From positions 287,037 through 351,036 of the forward strand of contig JAFXKZ010000001.1 of the NCBI GenBank assembly GCA_017531445.1: DNA of 64,000 bases. The letters run 5' to 3'. A program made the position numbers and the translations under genes. Source of the DNA: Kiritimatiellia bacterium. Lineage in GTDB: Bacteria > Verrucomicrobiota > Kiritimatiellia > RFP12 > DVOR01. How positions within the stretch are numbered: position 1 is the first letter of the stretch; each line of letters opens with the position of its first letter. Below the pieces are notes generated by a model that had not been told where the DNA came from, did not search any database, and worked only from the letters and a program-made list of their open reading frames with translations. Of the stretch, positions 8,479-20,615 are shown piece by piece.

Positions 8479-11400
8479 ATGGCCATTAACAACGAGCATC
8501 GGTTCGGAAAGTTGGAAGCGGCAACGCAACCGCCGAATTTGATTGAAATTCAGACGAAATCATTTGCTGACTTTTTGCAGGCGGACGTGCCTGCAGTGAA
8601 GCGCGAGGACAAAGGTCTTCAGGCAATTTTCAAAGATATTTTCCCTGTTGTGAGCAAAGATGGGCGTTATACGCTTGATTTTGTCCGCTACAATTTGGAA
8701 ACGCCGCGCAAGACTGCGTTTGAAGCGTTGCGTGATGGTGAGACGTTCTCGGCACCGCTCCATGCGACATTCTGCCTGAAAGACGGCGATGAAATCCGCG
8801 AGGACGAGGTGTTTATGGGCGAAGTGCCGTTGATGACGCGCGATGGTGCGTTTATCATCAACGGAGCAGAGCGTGTAATTGTTTCGCAGTTGCACCGCAG
8901 CCCCGGTGTTTGCTCGGAAAAGACGCCGCATGCCAATGGGCGTGATTTGTATTCTGTCCGCATCATCCCGGATCATGGTTCGTGGATTGAGATTCAGTTT
9001 GATGCATCGGATATCATGTGGGTCTATTTGGATCGTCGCCGCCGTGCACGTAAGTTTCATGTGACGACGTTTTTGCGTACGTTTGGCTACAGCACCGATG
9101 AAGATATTCTCAAGCTCTACTACACGCTCAATACGATTTCGACCGAAGAGCGTTGGATGGATGAGGATTTGGTGGACTTCGTTCTCAAAGACGATCTGAT
9201 TGACATTACGACAGGTTCGGTAATCGGTCGCCGCTATGAGCCGGTAACGCCTATGCTGGTTGAATCGGCGGCACGTGCGGCGATTCCGTTGTTTGACGTG
9301 GTGGACGTTTCCTCCGACAAGGGCTTGTTGCTCAAGACGTTGAAGGTGGATGCAACGCATTGTGAAGAAGAAGCTGTAAAGGAAATCTATCATCGTTTGC
9401 GTCCGGGCGATCCGGTGACTGCGGCGAATGCAAGTTCTTATGTCCGTTCGCAATTTACCGATCCGCGCCGCTATGATCTTGGTGCGGTAGGACGTTATAA
9501 GGTAAACCAGCGTCTCAAGCTGATGGATCGTGTCGACTTGAATAAGCGCGTGCTTTCCGATGACGGAATTGAAGTGGTGGAAGCTCTTCGTCTGCTGTTG
9601 GATATCACGATGGGACGCGAAAAGATTGACGACATTGACCATCTCGGCAATCGTCGCATTCGTACTACAGGTGAGTTGCTTGAGAATGCTTGCCGTACAG
9701 GGCTTACGCGTACCGAACGGTTGATCCGCGAGCGTATGAGTTCGTATGACAGCAATTCACAGAATCAAAACGGCACGCCGCTTTCTCCGGTGCGTTTGGT
9801 TACGTCCAAGAGTTTGTCGGCAATGATTCAAGACTTCTTTGGCCGCAGCCAGTTGAGTCAGTTCATGGACATGACCAATCCGCTTTCTGCGCTTGCGCAT
9901 AAGCGTCGTCTCTCGGCACTCGGTCCGGGTGGTCTTTCGCGTGAACGTGCAGGTTTTGAAGTGCGTGACGTTCACCCGACACACTATGGTCGTATTTGCC
10001 CGATTGAGACGCCGGAAGGCCCGAATATCGGTTTGATCTCCTCGCTTGGCATCTATGCACGCGTGAATCAATATGGTTTTATCGAGACGCCATATCGCGT
10101 AGTGAAAAATGGTAAAGTGACTTCTGAGATCGTCTATATCGATGCAGATGAAGAAGAGAAGTATACGATTGCCCAGGCAAATGCGCCTTTGGATTCGGAG
10201 TCGCGCTTTAAGAATCCCATTGTGAAGGTGCGTTGCCGTGGTGAATTCATGACGGTTGAACCTGATAAGATTGATTTGATGGACGTAAGCCCGATGCAGG
10301 TGATTTCAATCGCAGCAGGCTTGATTCCGTTCCTTGAACATGACGACGCCAACCGTGCGCTCATGGGCGCAAACATGATGCGTCAGGGCGTACCGTTAAT
10401 GCGTACAGAGCGTCCGCGTGTCGGAACGGGGCTTGAAAAAGTCGCCGCATCGGACAGCTGTGTAACGGTGTTGGCAGAAGAAGATGGTATCGTAGCGTAT
10501 GTTTCTGCAACGGAAATTGTGGTTACGAAGGATGGTTCTTGTCCTGCCGCCCGCAGTAAAGGTGAGAAACAGCAAGGTTATCATCGCTATGTGTTGGAGA
10601 AGTTCCGTCGCTCCAACGCCGGCACATGTGTGAACCAAAAGCCGATTGTGAAGCTTGGGCAGAAAGTCAAAAAAGGTGATACCCTTGCTGATGGCCCTGC
10701 CACGGATGCCGGTGAACTTGCGCTGGGTAAGAATCTTCTGGTGGCGTTTATGCCTTGGCGTGGCTTTAACTTCGAAGACGCAATTCTGATCAATGAACGT
10801 TGTGTGAAAGATGATACGTTTACATCAATTCACATTAAGGACTTTGAGTGTGGTGCGCGTGAAACGAAGTTGGGTCCGGAAGAGATTACGCGAGACATCC
10901 CGAATGTGGGTGAAGATATGTTGCGCAATCTCGGCTTTGACGGTGTGGTGCGCGTGGGCGCAGAGGTAAAGCCCGGCGATATCTTGGTTGGTAAGATTAC
11001 GCCGAAGAGTGAAACCGAGCTCGCACCTGAAGAGCGTCTTTTGCGTGCGATCTTCGGAGAAAAGGCCGCAGACGTCCGTGATACCTCTTTGAAAGTTCCG
11101 CCGGGAACAAAGGGCATCGTGATGGAAGTGCGTGTGACCAGTGGTGAAGCAGATCTGGCACAAAAGACGAAGAAGTCTTCAAAAGCTGCCAAAGGCACTT
11201 TGATGGATGATGGGGATGAAGCCGTATCCTATTTGGAAGACTCTGCAATGCCGGTGGATGCTGCGGAAGTGGAAGCTCGCCGTATTGAAGACATCCGCAA
11301 GCGTCGTGAGAGTGCCATTTATGATGACATGGCGCGTCATTTCCGTGAACGGCTGTTGGGGCAGAAGCTCTCCTTTGATATCCGTGATGAAGATGGTAAT

Positions 11401-12453
11401 ATCGTTATCCAGAAGAATCGTAAGATTACAGCGAATCACCTGTTGAAGCTTGCTGAAGCGCATGATAAGCTGCAAACGATTGTTGATTCAAAGCTGCAGG
11501 ATTACATTGACGAAACGAACAATCTTTTCTTGCCACGTTTCGCAGAGTTGGATATGATTGGCATTGAAGGCCTTGGTGAAGATGGCTTGGTGGATGAAGA
11601 TCGCGTGGTAAAGCAGGTGCGCGTGTTTATCGCTGAAAAGAAAAATCTTTCGGTGGGTGATAAACTTGCAGGTCGCCATGGTAACAAGGGCGTTGTCTCC
11701 CGTATTCTTCCTGACTGCGATATGCCGTTCTTGCCGGATGGCCGTTCGGTTGATATCGTGCTGAATCCGTTGGGTGTGCCGTCTCGTATGAACCTGGGAC
11801 AGTTGTTTGAAACCGTTCTCGGCGGGGCTTGCACTGAATTGGATATGCACGTGAAGACGCCTGTGTTTGACGGGTGCCTGGAAAGTGAAATTGATGATCT
11901 CCTCGCGAAAGCACGGCAACATCAGGAAGAGGCAACAGCTCCGGGGTCGGTGCCTTGGATCAGTGCCGATGGTAAGACGCAACTCTTTGACGGACTGACA
12001 GGTGAACCGTTCAGTCAGCGTGTGGTTGTGGGCACCATCTATATGTTGAAGTTGCATCACTTGGTGACAGACAAGATCCATGCGCGTGCAACGGGGCCGT
12101 ATTCGCTAGTTACACAGCAGCCTTTGGGCGGTAAGGCCCAGGCTGGCGGGCAGCGTATGGGCGAGATGGAAGTGTGGGCACTCGAAGCCTATGGTGTGGC
12201 TTATGCACTTCAGGAATTGCTCACGGTGAAGTCTGATGATGTAATCGGACGTACACGAATCTATGAGACGATCGTGAAGGGAACAAATACGCTTGAGGCT
12301 GGAACACCGGAATCCTTCTCGGTGTTGGTCAGCGAATTGCGCGGTTTGTGCCTGGACATGAAGCTTTTGGGCGGAGAGGCAGCAGAAGAGATGGCTGATG
12401 CTTCTGCAACATCGCTCACAGCTTCTAATGCAACCCCGTCTTTGACACTTTAA
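8479..12453 (+). CDS. rpoB: DNA-directed RNA polymerase subunit beta
   Basis: The 1,324-residue protein forms half of the RNA polymerase active cleft. Visible landmarks include the rifampicin-pocket region with SQFMDMTNPLSALAHKRR and HPTHYGRICPIETPEGPNIG, the conserved MPWRGFNFEDAI and ERLLRAIFGEKA blocks, GDKLAGRHGNKGVVS, and near the end GGKAQAGGQRMGEMEVWALE. The frame is open from 8335, but the ATG at 8479 (MAINNEHRFGK) has GAGAGGTG upstream and fits the family start. rpoC follows after 15 nt. Unusually, rplJ and rplL do not precede it. Confidence 0.98.
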   Translation: MAINNEHRFGKLEAATQPPNLIEIQTKSFADFLQADVPAVKREDKGLQAIFKDIFPVVSKDGRYTLDFVRYNLETPRKTAFEALRDGETFSAPLHATFCLKDGDEIREDEVFMGEVPLMTRDGAFIINGAERVIVSQLHRSPGVCSEKTPHANGRDLYSVRIIPDHGSWIEIQFDASDIMWVYLDRRRRARKFHVTTFLRTFGYSTDEDILKLYYTLNTISTEERWMDEDLVDFVLKDDLIDITTGSVIGRRYEPVTPMLVESAARAAIPLFDVVDVSSDKGLLLKTLKVDATHCEEEAVKEIYHRLRPGDPVTAANASSYVRSQFTDPRRYDLGAVGRYKVNQRLKLMDRVDLNKRVLSDDGIEVVEALRLLLDITMGREKIDDIDHLGNRRIRTTGELLENACRTGLTRTERLIRERMSSYDSNSQNQNGTPLSPVRLVTSKSLSAMIQDFFGRSQLSQFMDMTNPLSALAHKRRLSALGPGGLSRERAGFEVRDVHPTHYGRICPIETPEGPNIGLISSLGIYARVNQYGFIETPYRVVKNGKVTSEIVYIDADEEEKYTIAQANAPLDSESRFKNPIVKVRCRGEFMTVEPDKIDLMDVSPMQVISIAAGLIPFLEHDDANRALMGANMMRQGVPLMRTERPRVGTGLEKVAASDSCVTVLAEEDGIVAYVSATEIVVTKDGSCPAARSKGEKQQGYHRYVLEKFRRSNAGTCVNQKPIVKLGQKVKKGDTLADGPATDAGELALGKNLLVAFMPWRGFNFEDAILINERCVKDDTFTSIHIKDFECGARETKLGPEEITRDIPNVGEDMLRNLGFDGVVRVGAEVKPGDILVGKITPKSETELAPEERLLRAIFGEKAADVRDTSLKVPPGTKGIVMEVRVTSGEADLAQKTKKSSKAAKGTLMDDGDEAVSYLEDSAMPVDAAEVEARRIEDIRKRRESAIYDDMARHFRERLLGQKLSFDIRDEDGNIVIQKNRKITANHLLKLAEAHDKLQTIVDSKLQDYIDETNNLFLPRFAELDMIGIEGLGEDGLVDEDRVVKQVRVFIAEKKNLSVGDKLAGRHGNKGVVSRILPDCDMPFLPDGRSVDIVLNPLGVPSRMNLGQLFETVLGGACTELDMHVKTPVFDGCLESEIDDLLAKARQHQEEATAPGSVPWISADGKTQLFDGLTGEPFSQRVVVGTIYMLKLHHLVTDKIHARATGPYSLVTQQPLGGKAQAGGQRMGEMEVWALEAYGVAYALQELLTVKSDDVIGRTRIYETIVKGTNTLEAGTPESFSVLVSELRGLCLDMKLLGGEAAEEMADASATSLTASNATPSLTL

Positions 12454-12468
12454 TCCGGAGGAGTTCTT

Positions 12469-16839
<4,371 letters not shown>

Positions 16840-16860
16840 TTTACGCCGTCTTCATGTATG

Positions 16861-16903
16861 AAAAGCGCGTGGGATGCCAGCAGGTATTCCACGCGTTTTT
16901 TTG
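16861..16903 (+). terminator. rpoBC terminator
   Basis: Arms 16866-16878 and 16883-16895 pair over 13 bp, two of them G-T, around a 4-nt loop, followed by seven T residues. Confidence 0.9.
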
Positions 16904-17112
16904 GGTGTTTGCAGGATGGAATCTCTTGTTTTGTTACATTTGATGAGAGGTGTAGGGTGAATGTTTCTTCGCATCAACAGGTTTCCGTGGAAGGTTTTCG
17001 TTTTTAGATACCCATCAGCCTTTATCGTGCACATGAATCTGATTCACATTCAGAATTAAAATGCGCAGCATTGATAATGGAAATCGGAGTTTATTAAGCT
17101 TTAGGAGGACGT

Positions 17113-17280
17113 TTGTTTCGGCAAATCGTTTCTTTTGAGAAAGAGCGGACGCGGGAAGTGACGCGGGAGTATTTGCCATTGAAAAGCGAAAAGGTCGGTA
17201 AATGTATCGCAGAGGGGAAGGGATTGACAGAGGAGGATTTCTGCGGATTTCAGATCCTCTGTTGCGCCAACAAGCAGTAA
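17113..17280 (+). CDS. Possible 55-residue protein with TTG start
   Basis: AGGAGG lies 4 nt before TTG 17113-17115, opening a frame to TAA 17278-17280. The product starts (M)FRQIVSFEKERTREVTREY, is highly charged, and ends CGFQILCCANKQ. I recognise no family. It may be a host or phage accessory gene, or a chance frame; the strong Shine-Dalgarno is the main support. The surrounding stretch (16904-17112 and 17281-17432) shows no other gene. Confidence 0.35.
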   Translation: MFRQIVSFEKERTREVTREYLPLKSEKVGKCIAEGKGLTEEDFCGFQILCCANKQ

Positions 17281-17327
17281 TTTCTGATTAACTTCCAGTG
17301 TATTTTGGATATTTTTGCGAAAACCGT

Positions 17328-17358
17328 GAAAATGCGTTAATTATTGGTGAATATGTTA
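17328..17358 (+). repeat. Left copy of a 31-bp inverted repeat flanking the prophage
   Basis: This segment matches the minus strand of 56755-56785 at 27 of 31 positions, including uninterrupted GAAAATGCG and ATTATTGGTGAAT. Read in frame it gives ENALIIGEYV; the right copy encodes ENAVIIGECV at the C-terminus of the membrane protein. It lies about 75 bp upstream of the integrase -35 box. Just downstream, ATCATACCG is repeated in tandem (17395-17413). Confidence 0.7.
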
Positions 17359-17432
17359 ATTTTAAGGTAAGTTACGAGCGTTTAGACTTTCATTATCATA
17401 CCGCATCATACCGTATTAAATGTCAATAAAGT

Positions 17433-17472
17433 TTGCTTTTTTGTTACACAGTGTGATATCATTGTGCAACAA
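17433..17472 (+). promoter_or_regulatory. Integrase promoter with overlapping inverted repeat
   Basis: TTGCTT (17433-17438), 18 bp, TATCAT (17457-17462). TTGTTACACA (17441-17450) and TGTGCAACAA (17463-17472) are complementary at 9 of 10 positions and bracket the -10 box, suggesting a repressor site. The TTACACA core recurs in the large palindrome at 22024-22054. Confidence 0.5.
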
Positions 17473-17487
17473 AAGGAGTAAATAAGT

Positions 17488-18612
17488 ATGACGGAATCAT
17501 TCAAGAAGACGGACGGTAAGTTTGTTCGGATTGGCAACTTGTTGTACGTTCGAAATGGGCGTTTATACGGCATGAAGAGATTTGGTGGAAAACTTTATCG
17601 ACAGGTGGCGCCTATTCAGGGGTTGGATGCGGTAGATGGGCGCAATCGTCCAACGACGGCTGCGCGTAAATGGGTGGCCACGTGGGCCTCGCAGATTGAG
17701 AATGATGAATATTTTCAAGCAAAGAAACTCACTCAATCGGAGCCGACGTGGCGTAATCTATTTATTGAGTATGAGCGTGCGGCAACTGTTGAATACAGTA
17801 TTCACGGTTCGCCTTCACCTTCTACTGTTAATCATGCTATCTTGTCGGGTAAGCGAGTGTTGCGCATGGTTGGATTGAGCGATAATTGCAAAGTGTCAGA
17901 GATGACACTTGATCGCATGGAGATGTATATTGAACTGGCGATGGCAGAGGGTGCCAAACCTATAAGTGCATTCGCTAATCTTCAGCATATGCGCAGCTTG
18001 TTCGCCAGATGGACGAAGCGCGCTTACGAGAAAAAGGGATGGACGTTTGATGCGCCGAAGTTTCCTGAAGCTCGCGGATTGGTTAAGAGTGGTTACCGTT
18101 ATCTTCAGCCTCCTGAAGCTTTGCGTAATGCGACGCTGAAATGGTATCGCGCGTTAGAAAAGGGATACCCTGAAGCATGGGTGGCGGTGACACTTATGCT
18201 GCAATTCGGTATGCGCAATAGTGATGCGCTACTGTGCCGGTGGGATTGGTTTCGGCGGAGTGGCGATCTGGTTACGGCGGCCTATATTCCGCATAAAACT
18301 GCTAATTCGAGCGGGCGCACGGCGCGAATACCGGTTAGCCAGGATTTATTTAATCGCCTGAAGGTGGCCGCAGGTGACGGCGAGCGCTTGATTGACGATG
18401 GGAATGTTTTCAAGTGGATTAACTTGGAGATGCGTAAGCTCGGATGGACGGGCTCAAAAGCATCTTACGAGCTTCGCAAGATGTGCATTGACAGGATCTA
18501 TCGCGAGCATGGCGCCGAGGCTGCCGTGCAGGTTTCCGGCGACAACATTATGACTGTGAGCCGGTATTATGCCGATCCGAGTCGCGCACGGTCGGTTGCA
18601 TTTGATTGGTAA
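17488..18612 (+). CDS. int: Tyrosine recombinase (phage integrase) with non-canonical active site
   Basis: The 374-residue protein has a core-binding middle part and a C-terminal catalytic domain of the tyrosine recombinase family, which integrates and excises phage DNA. Catalytic candidates are R243 (QFGMRNSDAL), K270 (IPHKTANSSG), R330 (SYELRK) and Y360/Y361 (SRYYADP). The usual His of the HxxR box is Tyr327, and the usual GH before the nucleophile reads GD (D352). AAAAGGAG precedes the ATG by 9 nt. Its position at the left edge fits an attP-proximal integrase. Activity is likely but the two substitutions are notable. Confidence 0.88.
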   Translation: MTESFKKTDGKFVRIGNLLYVRNGRLYGMKRFGGKLYRQVAPIQGLDAVDGRNRPTTAARKWVATWASQIENDEYFQAKKLTQSEPTWRNLFIEYERAATVEYSIHGSPSPSTVNHAILSGKRVLRMVGLSDNCKVSEMTLDRMEMYIELAMAEGAKPISAFANLQHMRSLFARWTKRAYEKKGWTFDAPKFPEARGLVKSGYRYLQPPEALRNATLKWYRALEKGYPEAWVAVTLMLQFGMRNSDALLCRWDWFRRSGDLVTAAYIPHKTANSSGRTARIPVSQDLFNRLKVAAGDGERLIDDGNVFKWINLEMRKLGWTGSKASYELRKMCIDRIYREHGAEAAVQVSGDNIMTVSRYYADPSRARSVAFDW

Positions 18613-18626
18613 TGAAAGAAGTTAAC

Positions 18627-18884
18627 ATGAATAAGTTCAGAATTATCGACACTTGGCAGCGCACGCCTCTGGCCATGCGCTGTACTTTGCTGGTCTGCGC
18701 TACGGCGATATTAATCACGATTGTGCTATGCTGGCACAATCGCTATGTGGTGGCCATCTCCGACGGTTCATCATATGAGGCTGCAAGAGTTAAACTATAC
18801 AATCGATGGACCGGCAACATAAAGATGAGCACGCTTTTGATCGTCGGAGACAAGCGCTGCATTTCGACGATTGAAGAAAATTGA
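18627..18884 (+). CDS. Small single-pass membrane protein
   Basis: An 85-residue product with one hydrophobic helix near residues 17-35 (CTLLVCATAILITIVLCW) and a polar C-terminal half. An alternative ATG at 18612 overlaps the integrase stop (TAATG); I prefer 18627 because GAAAG lies upstream at proper distance. Its 3' end runs into the 67-bp duplication 18864-18930. No family recognised. It may be cotranscribed with int, and could be a superinfection or toxin-type membrane peptide, but nothing proves that. Confidence 0.6.
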   Translation: MNKFRIIDTWQRTPLAMRCTLLVCATAILITIVLCWHNRYVVAISDGSSYEAARVKLYNRWTGNIKMSTLLIVGDKRCISTIEEN

Positions 18885-18930
18885 GCGGTTTCACCGCACT
18901 ATTCTTTAACTTACTTAATCGTGCTTTTTG
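18864..18930 (+). repeat. 67-bp direct repeat, copy 1
   Basis: Matches 19857-19923 at 65 of 67 positions, 993 bp apart. It contains a GCGG-TTTCA-CCGC hairpin followed by a T-rich stretch (weak terminator) and ends just before the promoter of the first repressor gene. The copies probably arose by duplication of a repressor-gene unit. Confidence 0.9.
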
Positions 18931-18932
18931 TG

Positions 18933-18962
18933 TTGATGGGTTTGTTAAACCTTTGGTATAGT
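18933..18962 (+). promoter_or_regulatory. Promoter A with operator A
   Basis: TTGATG (18933-18938), 18 bp, TATAGT (18957-18962). The palindrome GGTTT-GTT-AAACC (18939-18951) fills the spacer directly after -35, the expected place for autorepression by the following gene. Confidence 0.65.
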
Positions 18963-18983
18963 CTTATCAGAAAGGTGAGAGAG

Positions 18984-19205
18984 ATGCCCAACCAACCCGA
19001 TGTAAATAAGGTTATTCGCTCGATTCAGATTCACTTGGAACTGATGGCTCGACTTCGCAAATTAGCGGCTGCACGTTGTATGACGGTTGGTCAGTTAATC
19101 AATTTCATTCTTCACGAGCAGCTCGATGGAATCGCGCTGACAGAAGAGGATTATGAGTGGATTAAAAACGAGGTGAAAAAAAATGAAGACAAGCGTAAAA
19201 ACTAA
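18984..19205 (+). CDS. Ribbon-helix-helix repressor-like protein A
   Basis: The 73-residue product begins MPNQPDVNK and fits the ribbon-helix-helix (Arc/CopG/MetJ) fold: a short strand (RSIQIHLEL) that would insert into the DNA major groove as an antiparallel ribbon in a dimer, helix A (MARLRKLAAAR), a turn, helix B (TVGQLINFILHEQL), and a charged tail. It is a paralogue of the proteins at 19494 and 19977. The start follows AGGTGA. Its promoter holds a palindrome unlike those of its paralogues, suggesting its own DNA specificity. The AT-rich stretch 19206-19437 contains no supportable gene. Confidence 0.75.
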   Translation: MPNQPDVNKVIRSIQIHLELMARLRKLAAARCMTVGQLINFILHEQLDGIALTEEDYEWIKNEVKKNEDKRKN

Positions 19206-19437
19206 CCGATAAAGTGTGTAAAAGAACGAAAAAATAACTGCATTGATTGCGCCAGCAATAATTACAAAGGGGCAATTGCGAAACGCCAAATATTGGGCAT
19301 CCACAGAATTGTTAATACCAGAAAAGCAAGCGTTGCAGCATTTATTTGGATTGTCTTACTTCACCTCCATGCCATAAGTGAAAATATACCATATTGATTT
19401 CTTTTTAGTTTATTTTAGTTTTTTATAGTTTTTTCGA

Positions 19438-19466
19438 TTGACAGGTAAGGACTACCTTTGTTATTG
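19438..19466 (+). promoter_or_regulatory. Promoter B with operator B1
   Basis: TTGACA (19438-19443), 17 bp, TTATTG (19461-19466). The operator AGGTAAGGACTACCT (19443-19457) overlaps the end of -35 and the spacer. Two inverted-orientation copies lie at 19755 and 19787. Confidence 0.65.
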
Positions 19467-19493
19467 TTTTTAGCAGAAAGGAGTAAATGCACT

Positions 19494-19730
19494 ATGTCAA
19501 ATGAATACGGCTTTGATATTGTCAGCCTCAAGACGTACATTTCGATTGACGTTCTGAAGCGAATTGATCGCATGGCCAAGGAATCGGGAAAGACGCGTTC
19601 GCGCTTCGTGTCCGAAGTCCTGGCTGCGCACGTCGCTGGAGTCTCCTTGTCTGACCAGGATCGCAAGGAGATTGCAGAGTTCATTGAGCGCGCCAAGCTC
19701 GCACGCGAAGAAAAGCGGAACAATTCTTAA
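19494..19730 (+). CDS. Ribbon-helix-helix repressor-like protein B
   Basis: A 78-residue paralogue of A and C: strand SLKTYISID, helix A VLKRIDRMAKES, then SRFVSEVLAAHV as helix B, and a basic tail. The VLAAHV/ILAAHV block is shared with C. AGGAG precedes the ATG. The gene has its own promoter with operator B1 and ends in its own terminator, whose left arm lies in the last codons. I infer an autoregulated repressor that also binds the two identical sites placed just after its terminator. Confidence 0.78.
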   Translation: MSNEYGFDIVSLKTYISIDVLKRIDRMAKESGKTRSRFVSEVLAAHVAGVSLSDQDRKEIAEFIERAKLAREEKRNNS

Positions 19731-19747
19731 TTCCGCTTCTCTTTTTT
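19713..19747 (+). terminator. Terminator of repressor gene B
   Basis: AAGCGGAA (19713-19720) pairs with TTCCGCTT (19731-19738) around a 10-nt loop holding the stop codon, followed by CTCTTTTTT. Confidence 0.8.
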
Positions 19748-19754
19748 ACTCAAA

Positions 19755-19801
19755 AGGTAGTCCTTACCTTTTTATTTTAGCCCGAAAGGTAGTCCTTACC
19801 T
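19755..19801 (+). promoter_or_regulatory. Operators B2 and B3
   Basis: AGGTAGTCCTTACCT occurs at 19755-19769 and 19787-19801, each the exact reverse complement of operator B1, 32 bp apart (about three helical turns). They sit between the terminator of gene B and the Shine-Dalgarno of the next, truncated frame. No clear promoter is visible here. Confidence 0.75.
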
Positions 19802-19819
19802 CAATTAAGGAGAATCGCC

Positions 19820-19939
19820 ATGAGCAAACAAGTCCAATTTGAAACGAAGATCTCCATCGACGATCGAAGAAGATTGAGCGGTTTCACCGCACTATTCTTT
19901 AACTTACTTAATCGTGCTTTTTGCATTGACAGGTGGTAG
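19820..19939 (+). pseudogene. Truncated ribbon-helix-helix gene D
   Basis: ATG 19820 follows TTAAGGAG. The frame begins like a fourth paralogue, MSKQVQFETKISIDDRRRL (strand plus start of helix A), then enters the second copy of the 67-bp repeat and reads unrelated sequence to TAG 19937-19939, inside promoter C. I infer a repressor gene cut short by recombination between the repeats. A 39-residue peptide could still be made. Confidence 0.6.
19857..19923 (+). repeat. 67-bp direct repeat, copy 2
   Basis: Second copy of 18864-18930 (65/67 identical). It ends 2 bp before the -35 box of promoter C, as copy 1 ends 2 bp before that of promoter A, so the duplicated unit includes the promoter junction. 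Confidence 0.9.
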
Positions 19940-19954
19940 CACCTTGTGTTATAT
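19926..19954 (+). promoter_or_regulatory. Promoter C with operator C1
   Basis: TTGACA (19926-19931), 17 bp, TTATAT (19949-19954). Operator GGTGGTAGCACC (19932-19943) directly follows -35. Two further copies lie at 20312 and 20372. Confidence 0.7.
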
Positions 19955-19976
19955 TAACAATCAAAAGGAGTTTGCG

Positions 19977-20201
19977 ATGGCCAATCAGCCAGATATCAAT
20001 AAGAAGCAGATACAGTTGAGACTGTCAATTGAGACCTACCACAAGCTTTTACGTTTGGCAGGTGGCGACAAGTCGCGTGTTCAGACCGTGATCCGGCAGA
20101 TCCTGGCTGCGCACGTCGAAGATGTTGAGCTTACGCTTGAAGAGCGCGAGGCTATTCTTTTAGAGATTAAACAGAATGCAGCCAAGAGGGAGAAGTCGTA
20201 A
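19977..20201 (+). CDS. Ribbon-helix-helix repressor-like protein C
   Basis: A 74-residue paralogue starting MANQPDINK, almost the same as A (MPNQPDVNK). Predicted strand KQIQLRLSI, helix A TYHKLLRLAGGD, helix B VQTVIRQILAAHV, acidic/basic tail ending KREKS. AAAAGGAG precedes the ATG. Its stop overlaps the next start (TAATG). The different strand residues from A and B fit its different operator GGTGGTAGCACC. Probably an autorepressor also acting at the two downstream copies of the site. Confidence 0.78.
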   Translation: MANQPDINKKQIQLRLSIETYHKLLRLAGGDKSRVQTVIRQILAAHVEDVELTLEEREAILLEIKQNAAKREKS

Positions 20202-20407
20202 TGATCACGGTCACTGTTGAATTGAGCTTGGATACAGCAGCTAAACTGGCGCACCGCGCCAGTGAGCACAAGCGCGCCGTCGTTGATGAAGCGCTTTTTA
20301 TTTTGTCAAAGGGTGGTAGCACCTACAAACATCTTTTTCCCGCTTCGCGCGACAATTTTATTTTGCCAAAGGGTGGTAGCACCCAAAAGGAGGTCGCCCA
20401 TGATTAA
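20201..20407 (+). CDS. Degenerate ribbon-helix-helix-like protein E, coding through operators C2 and C3
   Basis: Coupled to gene C by TAATG. The first 34 residues (ITVTVELSLDTAAKLAHRA...) look like a strand and first helix of the same fold. The remainder reads through two copies of the C operator, each encoding KGGST, with similar flanks (FILSKGGST, FILPKGGST), so the C-terminus is a by-product of the DNA repeats. It lacks a clear second helix and is probably a decayed repressor. Translation is plausible; function is doubtful. Confidence 0.5.
   Translation: MITVTVELSLDTAAKLAHRASEHKRAVVDEALFILSKGGSTYKHLFPASRDNFILPKGGSTQKEVAHD
20312..20383 (+). promoter_or_regulatory. Operators C2 and C3
   Basis: GGTGGTAGCACC at 20312-20323 and 20372-20383, exactly 60 bp apart, each preceded by TTTTATTTTG and a -35-like TTGTCA or TTGCCA. 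They appear to be copies of the C promoter/operator start with the -10 lost. C3 lies just ahead of the AAAAGGAGG site of the next gene. Confidence 0.75.
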
Positions 20408-20615
20408 GCGTATGGAAGATTGGGAGTGGGAAGAGTGGAACGATAAGTATGAAGTGTTCGAGCGATTCATCGGGCGCGCCACCTTTTGGTTCGTCATAGT
20501 CGCCGTCATTGGTGCCTTGATCATCAACATGGTCATGCTCACGTCAATCATTCGGACGTATTGCCAGGAACGCGCCAATGGAGCGCAGATGGAGATAAAT
20601 TATGGCCAAGACTAA
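20400..20615 (+). CDS. Small single-pass membrane protein
   Basis: A 71-residue protein with an acidic, aromatic N-terminus (MIKRMEDWEWEEWNDKYEVF) and one hydrophobic helix (ATFWFVIVAVIGALIINMVM), followed by a short polar tail. AAAAGGAGG precedes the ATG. It sits directly behind operator C3, so repressor C probably controls it. Its 3' end overlaps the next gene by 14 nt. No family recognised. Confidence 0.65.
   Translation: MIKRMEDWEWEEWNDKYEVFERFIGRATFWFVIVAVIGALIINMVMLTSIIRTYCQERANGAQMEINYGQD

Noticed and set aside
19095..19304. Leftward hydrophobic frame overlapping repressor gene A
   Set aside because: Most of it is antisense to gene A; a GGAGGTGA lies upstream but not at a usable distance from a start codon.
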